Part shown: positions 1 to 6,456 of the stretch, piece after piece
Numbering within the stretch: the first letter of the stretch is position 1
Layout of the letters: every line of letters starts with the position of its first letter
Assembly: GCA_902781515.1 (NCBI GenBank)
Contig: CACZJU010000007.1
Span: 1 to 64,000 of the forward strand
Source: an uncultured Bacteroidales bacterium
GTDB lineage: Bacteria; Bacteroidota; Bacteroidia; Bacteroidales; Bacteroidaceae
Direction of reading: 5' to 3'
Length of the DNA stretch: 64,000 nucleotides
Notes under the pieces: generated by a model
What the model saw: only the letters and a program-made list of their open reading frames with translations
What the model was told of the DNA's origin: nothing
Database searches by the model: none
Translations under genes and position numbers: made by a program

Positions 1-45
1 AGTTAGTGCAAGCGCGAATTGTAATGTGATAAATAGTTTCTTCAT
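1..45 (-). CDS. N-terminus of an exported protein (cut by window edge)
   Basis: Read on the minus strand, an ATG at 45 opens a frame that begins MKKLFITLQFALALT and runs off the start of the window. The two lysines followed by a hydrophobic stretch look like the beginning of a signal peptide, so the product is probably exported. Only 15 residues are visible and no family can be assigned. It starts 6 bases after the stop of the GH115 remnant, on the same strand, so the two are probably co-transcribed and may belong to one polysaccharide-degradation locus. Confidence 0.5.
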   Translation of the reverse strand, partial: MKKLFITLQFALALT

Positions 46-51
46 AATTGT

Positions 52-720
52 TTATTCTTTGCCGTGATAGGATGGATGTTCATTATCAGGATTAATGACA
101 AATTTTTCAACTACGATTTCCGGGTCTATCATAACAACTTTAACGGTATGATTGCCTGCTGTAGGTATGTCGAGGTCGATGCTGAGCCATCGGAGGTTGT
201 CGAAAATCTCGCTGCGCATACGTTGACGGGTACCAGACAGATAGATGCCGCTCTTGGCAAAGAGCTTTTTATGTTTCTGTATGGGTGCATCTGCCATCCA
301 GTACCAGGGTGAGACTCCTATTTGTCTTGACAGTTCATAGATGCCATAGATGGTCCCACGCTTGTCAGAACCCAGTATGACGAGCTTGCCCTTGTCCGTA
401 AAAATCAAATATTGTTCCCATTTGCCCTGTAGCTCTTTTGACTGTAGTTTGTACTTCTTGACCAGTTTGCTTTTTCCTACAGTGCCCACTACTACATGCG
501 CATTTACACTGCCGGTGACAGCTTTGAGGTCGTGACGCAGATTCTCTACAGCCATTTTTACTCCCTTCCAGTCGAGAGGGTCGTATGTAATGGTGTCCGA
601 TGTTCCTGTCAGTTCAATATCGGATAGTGAGTTGCGTTTGAAGGTTACAAAATCTGTGGCATATGCTATATTTGCGCATACTGCCATCAGAAGTAAGATG
701 ATAATTGTTCTTGTCTTCAT
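52..720 (-). pseudogene. GH115 alpha-glucuronidase remnant with large internal deletion
   Basis: The 222-residue frame starts with a signal peptide (residues 1-21, ending AYA). Residues 22-165 match the N-terminal domain of GH115 xylan alpha-1,2-glucuronidases, including GSDKRGTIYGIYELS and IGVSPWYWMADAP. Residues about 185-222 match the extreme C-terminus of the same family: GNHTVKVVMIDP, then a tail of the form INxxxxxPSYxG. Full GH115 enzymes are roughly 800-1000 residues, so the whole catalytic region is missing while the reading frame stays open across the junction (near residues 165-180). I infer an in-frame internal deletion that left a secreted protein with no activity. The next gene downstream starts 6 bases after its stop. 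A real small protein built from the two end domains is possible but less likely. An assembly error is also possible. Confidence 0.75.
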
Positions 721-760
721 ATTTGATTATTCAGCCTTTTGATGTTGGAAAGTTTCTTAT

Positions 761-2065
761 TTATATATATAGCAGGAGCGTCTTGCTGATTGCCTCTATA
801 TGCTCTGGTCTTACCCCACAATCTTTTGCTGTATCAGGCCAGGATGCTACTGTGGAGAGAACTTCCTCTATGATATGATTGGCATCGCGTATGCCGATGT
901 TCTGTGCCACAGCCAACAAGTCCTCCCGAGCAAAGTCATCAGTCTTGCTATTGAGTGAAAGCTGGTGACGGCTTGTCCATCTGCCTGCAGGATTGTATGA
1001 ATAGCATAAGTCATAAGCTGGGGCAAACGACCATTTTCCAGCCTTATCCATCAGGAAGGAGAAATTCTTGGTGTGGTCATCGTGGTTGCGTGCAATGACG
1101 TTGAACACCATGCGGCGATACAACTGCTCGAAGTCTTTGTAGTTCAGTTCCAGTCGTCGTAATATGCCAAATAGTTCCTCGTATGAATGGCGCACGTCTC
1201 TGTCCAAATGGGCGATGCCGGCTGCTGTTTGCATGTGAATTTTCTCTCCTGACGGTGTTCTGTCAAAACGACGGGTCATGAAGTGGTTGCAGTCACCTTC
1301 CGGCAACAGTCGGCACTCAGACATGGTGATGCCGCAGGCAGTAGCCATCTTGTAGTAGGCATATTCTATGTTTCCGATGCCTTGCGGATTATCGGTTATC
1401 TCATTATGTTCGCTATAAGTGCCTCCATCGAACTTCAACAGCCAATATGAAAATCCTTCTGGTGCAGGAACCTGGCCAGAACGTACTTCTCCTGTTTCTT
1501 CTTTGTAGGCAATAATCGCCTTTGGTTTCGCGCCGCCTGCAGACGTTCCCACTTTAAGGATGTCGAGAATCGACTTGTCGTTCTGGTGAATGAGTTCCTG
1601 AAACCTGCTTCGTTCCTTGAAGATTGAATCAGATAATGCCATCAGTTCGCGTATATAGATTTCTGTCGATTCGTTTACACCTTCCACATTGGCAGCGGGT
1701 ACAAACTCCAAAGCACCCATAGCCCGTTTTCCAACGTAGCACAGACGGTCGAGCGGAGTAATCATACCCTCCGTTTTACCTTGTTGCGCGAACCATTCCG
1801 TGATAAGTTGGCTACCAAACTTATCGGGGAGGGCGTCAGCTATCAAACCAGGAAGACCGCTGAAACACTTCGTTCTTGCATTTGTAGGGAATGAGACGAC
1901 ACCACGGGTTCTTGCCAATGGCATCATTAGTGGGGCGATATCTAAGCCTGACCTGCGGAAGCGGTCGTCAAACTGGAAATCCGCATAGCCTCTTTCATCA
2001 TCCCACGACATGGCTCCCACAAGGTTGCCCCACAGGTATATCTGTATTACTGGTATTTCTCCCAT
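761..2065 (-). CDS. hipA: HipA-family serine/threonine kinase toxin
   Basis: This is the kinase toxin of a type II toxin-antitoxin pair. HipA proteins phosphorylate a translation factor (the glutamyl-tRNA synthetase in E. coli), which stops growth and produces dormancy. The protein has 434 residues, the usual length. Visible signatures are an N-terminal HipA_N region (about 1-110), a Gly-rich ATP loop at 172-182 (GTSAGGAKPKA), the catalytic-loop motif HDDHTKN at 328-334, and a metal-binding YDL at 351-353, the DFG equivalent. Its ATG lies 3 bases after the antitoxin stop codon, so the two genes are translated together. The promoter is in front of hipB and is probably repressed by HipB-HipA. 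Catalytic residues are intact, so I expect an active kinase. The cellular target cannot be read from the sequence. Confidence 0.93.
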   Translation of the reverse strand: MGEIPVIQIYLWGNLVGAMSWDDERGYADFQFDDRFRRSGLDIAPLMMPLARTRGVVSFPTNARTKCFSGLPGLIADALPDKFGSQLITEWFAQQGKTEGMITPLDRLCYVGKRAMGALEFVPAANVEGVNESTEIYIRELMALSDSIFKERSRFQELIHQNDKSILDILKVGTSAGGAKPKAIIAYKEETGEVRSGQVPAPEGFSYWLLKFDGGTYSEHNEITDNPQGIGNIEYAYYKMATACGITMSECRLLPEGDCNHFMTRRFDRTPSGEKIHMQTAAGIAHLDRDVRHSYEELFGILRRLELNYKDFEQLYRRMVFNVIARNHDDHTKNFSFLMDKAGKWSFAPAYDLCYSYNPAGRWTSRHQLSLNSKTDDFAREDLLAVAQNIGIRDANHIIEEVLSTVASWPDTAKDCGVRPEHIEAISKTLLLYI

Positions 2066-2068
2066 TGT

Positions 2069-2371
2069 TTAATCCTTCTTTGTTCTTACGCGTTTTACCT
2101 GCTTGCCCTGCATCTTCAACAGTTCCATTGGCGATGGCTTCTGCTCTGGCACAAGCAAGTCTAGGTTTTCAAGCAATCCAAGCGTTCTCATGACACTGAT
2201 TAGTAATGAGAGCGAAACAGACTGCCCGCTTTCTATCTTGGCGATGGTACTTACTCCAACGCCTGACTCCGCAGCCAGTTCCTGCTGTTTAAGACCACTT
2301 GATATACGAGAAGCTTTTAGCCTCGTCCCAAGCTTGTTCAATATGGCTGTATCACTAAGTTCTGTCCACAT
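2069..2371 (-). CDS. hipB: HipB-like XRE-family antitoxin and repressor
   Basis: A 100-residue protein with one helix-turn-helix of the XRE/Cro type at about residues 13-70: LGTRLKASRISSGLKQQELA, followed by the recognition helix region GVGVSTIAKIESGQ. The C-terminal 30 residues are basic and probably disordered (KQVKRVRTKKD), which suits an antitoxin tail. It lies directly upstream of hipA with a 3-base gap. In known HipBA pairs, HipB neutralises the kinase and represses the operon by binding operators near the promoter. Here a strong promoter at 2400-2430 lies 29 bases upstream of the ATG. I infer autoregulation from the family; no operator pair was identified with certainty. Confidence 0.9.
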   Translation of the reverse strand: MWTELSDTAILNKLGTRLKASRISSGLKQQELAAESGVGVSTIAKIESGQSVSLSLLISVMRTLGLLENLDLLVPEQKPSPMELLKMQGKQVKRVRTKKD

Positions 2372-2399
2372 ATTATCAAAGTCTTATGTATTTCGGTTG

Positions 2400-2430
2400 C
2401 AAAGATAAAAATAAAAATTGTAAATGCAAA
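2400..2430 (-). promoter_or_regulatory. hipBA promoter
   Basis: On the minus strand the -33 box TTTG (2427-2430) is separated by 19 bases from the -7 box TATCTTTG (2400-2407), an exact match to the Bacteroidota primary-sigma consensus. The -33 TTTG is itself the end of a second TTATCTTTG, so a second -7 box overlaps just upstream. Confidence 0.8.
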
Positions 2431-2583
2431 GATAAAGACTAAAAACATTGCAAAATAATTGCAAAAACAATGATTAAACCTTGTTTTTGTTTGGTTGACT
2501 CCATCGTTTGGGGCATTTTTTACGATTACGGACAAGTCTGTACTTGTGAGCAAGGATAATAAAAAAAGGAAAAGGACAAAATG

Positions 2584-2635
2584 CTGCAAATATCAGGTGA
2601 CAACTACCCTCAAAATGAGTATCGGATATTTGCAG
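2584..2635. repeat. 11-bp inverted repeat in the mnmE-hipB gap
   Basis: CTGCAAATATC at 2584-2594 is matched exactly by its reverse complement at 2625-2635, with a 30-base loop that holds a smaller CTC/GAG dyad. It lies in the 329-base gap (2372-2700) between the 3' end of mnmE and hipB. It may end transcription of the mnmE operon, although there is no strong T-run. The rest of the gap is AT-rich and holds a weaker ACAAGT/ACTTGT dyad near 2532-2547. I see no gene in it. Confidence 0.45.
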
Positions 2636-2700
2636 ATTTTACCCCCTGTTTTTCGTACTTTCTACCGCAGAATGTGATAATAATAACAGTACACTAAAAC

Positions 2701-2808
2701 CTATTTTCCCACGCAGAAGTTTTTGAAGATGTTGGCGAGGACTTCGTCGGTGGTGATTTGGCCGAGGATTTGACTAAGGTGGTTAAGACACTGGCGGAGG
2801 TCTTCGAG
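2701..2808 (-). pseudogene. Out-of-frame C-terminal piece of MnmE
   Basis: Minus-strand reading in a different frame from the main mnmE ORF gives a clear MnmE C-terminus: EDLRQCLNHL, then GQITTDEVLANIF, then FCVGK and a TAG stop at 2701-2703. This matches the conserved end of MnmE, including the C-x-G-K motif whose cysteine is needed for tRNA modification. It cannot be translated with the upstream part because a deletion has shifted the frame. Confidence 0.85.
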
Positions 2809-3907
2809 CGTCGTAGTGGCGGAGGTTGGTAACAAGGAGGTCGTTGTCATCGTGTGGGACAGCAGCTACGAGTTGTTCTTCGAGTTCTTTGAGTCCGATG
2901 TTGTGGAGCGCCTGAAACTGTTCGGTCTTGTTGACAATTTTAAGAACAGTCTGGTCTTCGCGGACAAGTATGTCAGGATAGGGTATGCCTGGTTCGGTAA
3001 TGAGAATTATTATTTGTGCCTTTTCGGCTGCTTTGATGCTACGTTCGATACCCATCTGTTCAATGGTATCGGTGGTGTGGCGTATTCCTGCTGTATCGAT
3101 GAAGCGGAATGTGATGTCGTGTAGGGTGATAGTGTCTTCGATGATGTCGCGGGTGGTGCCTTGTATGTCGCTAACGATGGCTCGGTCGTCGCGGAGTAGG
3201 GCATTAAGCAGGGTGCTTTTACCAACGTTTGGGGCACCGATGATGGCTACGGGTACACCGTTTTTAATCGCATTTCCGAGATGAAAGGAGTTGGTGAGAC
3301 GATTGATTTCCTGATGGATGTTCTCTGCCAGTTTTACGAGTTTCTGTCGGTCGGCAAATTCAACATCTTCTTCGGAGAAGTCAAGCTCCAGTTCAAGCAG
3401 GGATGTAATCTCAAGGAGTTGTTCGCGTAATTCGTTCAGTTTGGTACTGTATCCACCCTTCATCTGCTGCATAGCAATCTTATGGGTGGAGGCGTTTCGC
3501 GAAGCAATCAAGTCTGCAACAGCTTCAGCCTGGCTGAGATCCATTTTGCCGTTGAGATATGCACGTTGGGTATATTCACCGGGTTGAGCCATCGTACAGC
3601 CATGTTGAAGAAGAAGTTCGATGATACGTTGCAGGATGTAGGCCGAACCGTGACACGATATCTCAGTGGAGTCTTCACCGGTGTAGGAGTGTGGAGCACG
3701 ATATACGGAAACGAGGACCTCGTCTATGAGAGTGCCATTGGTGTCGCGAATCTCACCGAAGTGCATGGTGTATGGCTTTACTTCGGTTAGGCGATGCTTG
3801 CCGACAAAGATGCTGTCGGTAATGCTAATAGCCTTGGGACCAGAGGTGCGAATGATACCTATGGCTCCTCCTTTGGCAGTAGATATGGCGCAGATGGTGT
3901 CTTTCAA
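2783..3907 (-). CDS. mnmE: MnmE tRNA-modifying GTPase, truncated by an internal deletion and frameshift
   Basis: MnmE with MnmG installs the carboxymethylaminomethyl group on wobble uridine 34 of certain tRNAs. The open frame has 374 residues against about 450-460 for the family. The N-terminal formyl-THF-binding domain (1-120), the helical domain, and the inserted G domain are present: P-loop GAPNVGKS at 224-231, TTRD at 251-254, DTAG at 271-274. After NLRHYDA (361-367) the protein ends in RRPPPVS, which is not MnmE-like, while the true C-terminus continues in another frame at 2701-2808. About 25 codons of the C-terminal helical domain are missing at the junction, with net loss of frame. The product lacks the C-x-G-K motif and should be inactive in modification. 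It lies 4 bases after the DUF486 gene in one operon. A sequencing or assembly fault is an alternative. Confidence 0.85.
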   Translation of the reverse strand: MKDTICAISTAKGGAIGIIRTSGPKAISITDSIFVGKHRLTEVKPYTMHFGEIRDTNGTLIDEVLVSVYRAPHSYTGEDSTEISCHGSAYILQRIIELLLQHGCTMAQPGEYTQRAYLNGKMDLSQAEAVADLIASRNASTHKIAMQQMKGGYSTKLNELREQLLEITSLLELELDFSEEDVEFADRQKLVKLAENIHQEINRLTNSFHLGNAIKNGVPVAIIGAPNVGKSTLLNALLRDDRAIVSDIQGTTRDIIEDTITLHDITFRFIDTAGIRHTTDTIEQMGIERSIKAAEKAQIIILITEPGIPYPDILVREDQTVLKIVNKTEQFQALHNIGLKELEEQLVAAVPHDDNDLLVTNLRHYDARRPPPVS

Positions 3908-3911
3908 AATA

Positions 3912-4280
3912 CTACTTCATGAAAACAAAGTAAACGGCAGCGATGAGGCAGATGAAGGCTGCAAAGTGGTTCCAGTGGAGACTTTCGTTTTGGAACATCA
4001 GATGTGCCATGATGGCGAATACGAGCAGAGAGACACACTCCTGAATCACTTTTAACTGTACGAGTGAGAATGGTCCTCCATTACCGGCGAAGCCAATGCG
4101 GTTAGCAGGAACCTGACAACAATACTCGAAGAAGGCTATTAGCCACGAGAAAGCAATGACACCAATCAGAGGCCAGTTGCTTGAGGTGCCTGTTTGCTGC
4201 AGTTTAAGATGCCCGTACCAGGCAAAGGTCATAAAGACGTTGCTAAGTACGAGCAACAAGAGGGTGTATATTCCGTTCAT
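3912..4280 (-). CDS. DUF486 (DMT-like) small membrane protein
   Basis: A 122-residue integral membrane protein with four predicted transmembrane segments (about 4-22, 34-52, 72-94, 103-121). It matches the DUF486 family, placed in the drug/metabolite transporter superfamily. Typical signatures are WYGHLK near residue 21, and SWLIAFFEYCCQVPANRIG in the middle followed by a conserved QLKVIQE segment. The substrate is unknown for the family. It sits between the nucleoside phosphorylase gene (5-base gap) and mnmE (4-base gap) on the same strand, so it is in the same transcript. Function stays unassigned. Confidence 0.85.
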   Translation of the reverse strand: MNGIYTLLLLVLSNVFMTFAWYGHLKLQQTGTSSNWPLIGVIAFSWLIAFFEYCCQVPANRIGFAGNGGPFSLVQLKVIQECVSLLVFAIMAHLMFQNESLHWNHFAAFICLIAAVYFVFMK

Positions 4281-4285
4281 AGGAT

Positions 4286-5155
4286 TCAGATACGGTCGAG
4301 AACAATTTTTATAAGCGTGTCTATGGAGTTCTTATACTCCGTATTCATCTTATGGGCATAGCGGTTGGCAATTACCATGCAGCAGGTCATAGCACGATGT
4401 CCCAACAGAGAAGCCAGACCGGCAAGCGCGGAAGATTCCATCTCGAAGTTGCATATCTTCATTCCGTCGTATTCAAAGCTTTCAACCTTTTCGTTCTGCT
4501 TCGGGTCGGCAATGTCGGCACGCAGTATTCGGCCTTGTGGACCATAGAAACCGCCACATGCGATAGTATATCCGCGAACCATGTCCTCGCCGGCAATCTG
4601 GTTGATGAGCTCAGGGTCGGCCTGTGCCACGTATGGTGCAGCGAGCAGAGGGTTCCATTGCATGTGCTTCTTGAAAGCCTCTTCAAGTTTTAGGTCACAC
4701 ACCTCGTTGCGTCCGGCATAGAAATTCAGCAGTCCGTCGAATCCTATGCTCTTCACCGATGCCACGAAACATCCCGTGGGAGTATATGGCTGCAGTCCTC
4801 CGCAAGTGCCTATGCGCACGCAGGTCAGCGTCCTGTGCTCGGGCTTTTCGGTACGGGTGTTGTAGTCGATATTGGCAAGCGTGTCGAGCTCGTTCATTAC
4901 GATGTCGATGTTGTCGCATCCTATTCCGTGACTCTGTGCCGTTATGCGTTTTCCCTTGTAAGTACCTGTGATAGTGTGGAATTCACGACTTGAAACCTCG
5001 CATTCGATAGAGTCGAAATGTGCGGCTACGGTATTCACACGGGCAGGGTCTCCCACGAGAACCACCTTGTCGGCCAGTTGTTCGGGTTTCAGGTGCAGAT
5101 GGAAGCATGAGCCATCGGCATTGATGATAAGTTCTGATTCAGGGAATGTCTTCAT
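4286..5155 (-). CDS. Nucleoside phosphorylase (uridine phosphorylase type)
   Basis: A 289-residue member of the PNP/UDP phosphorylase family, which cleaves nucleosides with phosphate to give a base and (deoxy)ribose-1-phosphate. Phosphate-site motifs are VLVGDPARV near residues 32-40 and CVRIGTCGGLQ near 112-122. The ribose-binding motif NFEMESSAL lies near 236-244. Family members that close to this length in Bacteroidota are annotated as uridine phosphorylase or plain nucleoside phosphorylase, and the exact base preference cannot be read here. It is co-directional with the PD40 gene upstream (22-base gap) and DUF486 downstream (5-base gap). The role is probably pyrimidine salvage. Confidence 0.85.
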   Translation of the reverse strand: MKTFPESELIINADGSCFHLHLKPEQLADKVVLVGDPARVNTVAAHFDSIECEVSSREFHTITGTYKGKRITAQSHGIGCDNIDIVMNELDTLANIDYNTRTEKPEHRTLTCVRIGTCGGLQPYTPTGCFVASVKSIGFDGLLNFYAGRNEVCDLKLEEAFKKHMQWNPLLAAPYVAQADPELINQIAGEDMVRGYTIACGGFYGPQGRILRADIADPKQNEKVESFEYDGMKICNFEMESSALAGLASLLGHRAMTCCMVIANRYAHKMNTEYKNSIDTLIKIVLDRI

Positions 5156-5177
5156 GATGTTTTCTCCTTTCTCTGTA

Positions 5178-6449
5178 TTATAGTCCTAATTCAGCCTTGC
5201 GAATTTCTTTTTCCAGTTGCTTGACTTGTGCCAGCAGTTGTTCCTCGCTCTTTTCCAGCGCGAGAATCTCCTCGCTCATTTCTGTTCGGCGCGTAGCATT
5301 TGCGCTGTGATATTCGCGTCGCATTTTGTCGAGTGTAACACGAGTCTTCTGTAATTGCTCCTTGGCATACGTCCACGAATCGAAGAGCTTTTGTGCAATG
5401 TCGCTGCGGAAGTCGCTTCGTTTTCCGTACACCATATTGTCCGTAACAATGAAGATGATGTCGGATTTGTCACTTGTCTGTGGCATCAAATTCGACGAGC
5501 GCATACGGAACTGTGCAGCGCGAACCGCTTCTGCATCGCTCCATGTGGCTTTGATGTCGGTGATTCGTGCCAGTTGTCGAATCTTCTCTGGTGAAGTCTC
5601 TTCCGGCAGATAGACCTTGCGTGTTTCGTTGGGAATGAAGGTGTAGATGCATACACTGTCGCCTCCCAGTCCGCGGTCGGTTGCGAACCATCCGAGATGG
5701 TTGAACTCATCTATAATATATAGGTAGTCGTTGGCTGGTGAGTTGAAGGGCATCCCAATGTTTTCCGGAGCAAGGAAACGCTTCTCGTCGGCATCGTAGC
5801 GCGACATGAAGATGTCGTAGCCTCCTAAGCTCTCAGGTCCCTGCGCAGCAAAATAGATTGTAGCGCCGTCGGTCATCATGAAGGGATAGTTCTGATGTTC
5901 CGATTCGTTCGAAATACCTTTGAGTAGGGTAGGTTCTGATGTCGTTCCGTCGCTGTACAGCGTCTTAGCATATAGGTTCAGAATGCCTGAGCCGTCGGGC
6001 TGTGAATAGTACACTTGGTCGCCCATTTCCGGCCTGAACACTGTGCAATCCATAGTGTCCGGCTGATGGAAGAAGCTTGTGAAACTGGTTATGGTGCCGC
6101 ATTCGGGGTTCAGTCGAATGTATTCAAGCACTTTGCTGCGAGGCACAATCATGCTGTCGATGAATGTAACCTGTTCTACGGCATTCAGCTTCATCTGTGC
6201 CTTGTGCAGCCACTGCAGCTTCTCCTCCTGCTCGAGTGTGGGCTCTTTCAGTTTCTGGCGTGTCGTCACTTCGTAGTTAAGCAACTGTTCGGCAGACGTG
6301 AAGTCATATATCGCCAAAGCCTCTGCCACAGTCATCTGCGGCAGTTGAGGCTCTGGCTCTTTAACGACTTTCTTTGTAGTCTTCTTGCGCTGGGCCTGCA
6401 CATTCGTCAGCATCAGCAGCACGAGCAACGACAACAGAAATCTTTTCAT
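5178..6449 (-). CDS. Exported PD40/beta-propeller protein with C-terminal coiled coil
   Basis: A 423-residue protein with a signal peptide (residues 1-19, ending VQA) and a basic, Pro-rich stretch after it (RKKTTKKVVKEPEPQ). Residues about 135-290 carry WD40-like (PD40) blades of the type found in OmpA-associated envelope proteins: FRPEMGDQVYYSQ, YPFMMTDGATIYFAAQG, GGYDIFMSRYD, SPANDYLYIID. The last 90 residues are highly charged and heptad-like, predicted coiled coil. It is probably periplasmic, because no lipobox or membrane anchor follows the signal. It is 7 bases downstream of the GltD-fusion gene and in the same operon. The role is unknown; an envelope function is likely from the fold. 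Confidence 0.7.
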   Translation of the reverse strand: MKRFLLSLLVLLMLTNVQAQRKKTTKKVVKEPEPQLPQMTVAEALAIYDFTSAEQLLNYEVTTRQKLKEPTLEQEEKLQWLHKAQMKLNAVEQVTFIDSMIVPRSKVLEYIRLNPECGTITSFTSFFHQPDTMDCTVFRPEMGDQVYYSQPDGSGILNLYAKTLYSDGTTSEPTLLKGISNESEHQNYPFMMTDGATIYFAAQGPESLGGYDIFMSRYDADEKRFLAPENIGMPFNSPANDYLYIIDEFNHLGWFATDRGLGGDSVCIYTFIPNETRKVYLPEETSPEKIRQLARITDIKATWSDAEAVRAAQFRMRSSNLMPQTSDKSDIIFIVTDNMVYGKRSDFRSDIAQKLFDSWTYAKEQLQKTRVTLDKMRREYHSANATRRTEMSEEILALEKSEEQLLAQVKQLEKEIRKAELGL

Positions 6450-6456
6450 CCTTTCT

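Noticed and set aside
2338-2589. A small minus-strand gene upstream of hipB
   Set aside because: The frame runs through the hipBA promoter and consists of low-complexity Phe/Ile codons from AT-rich DNA.
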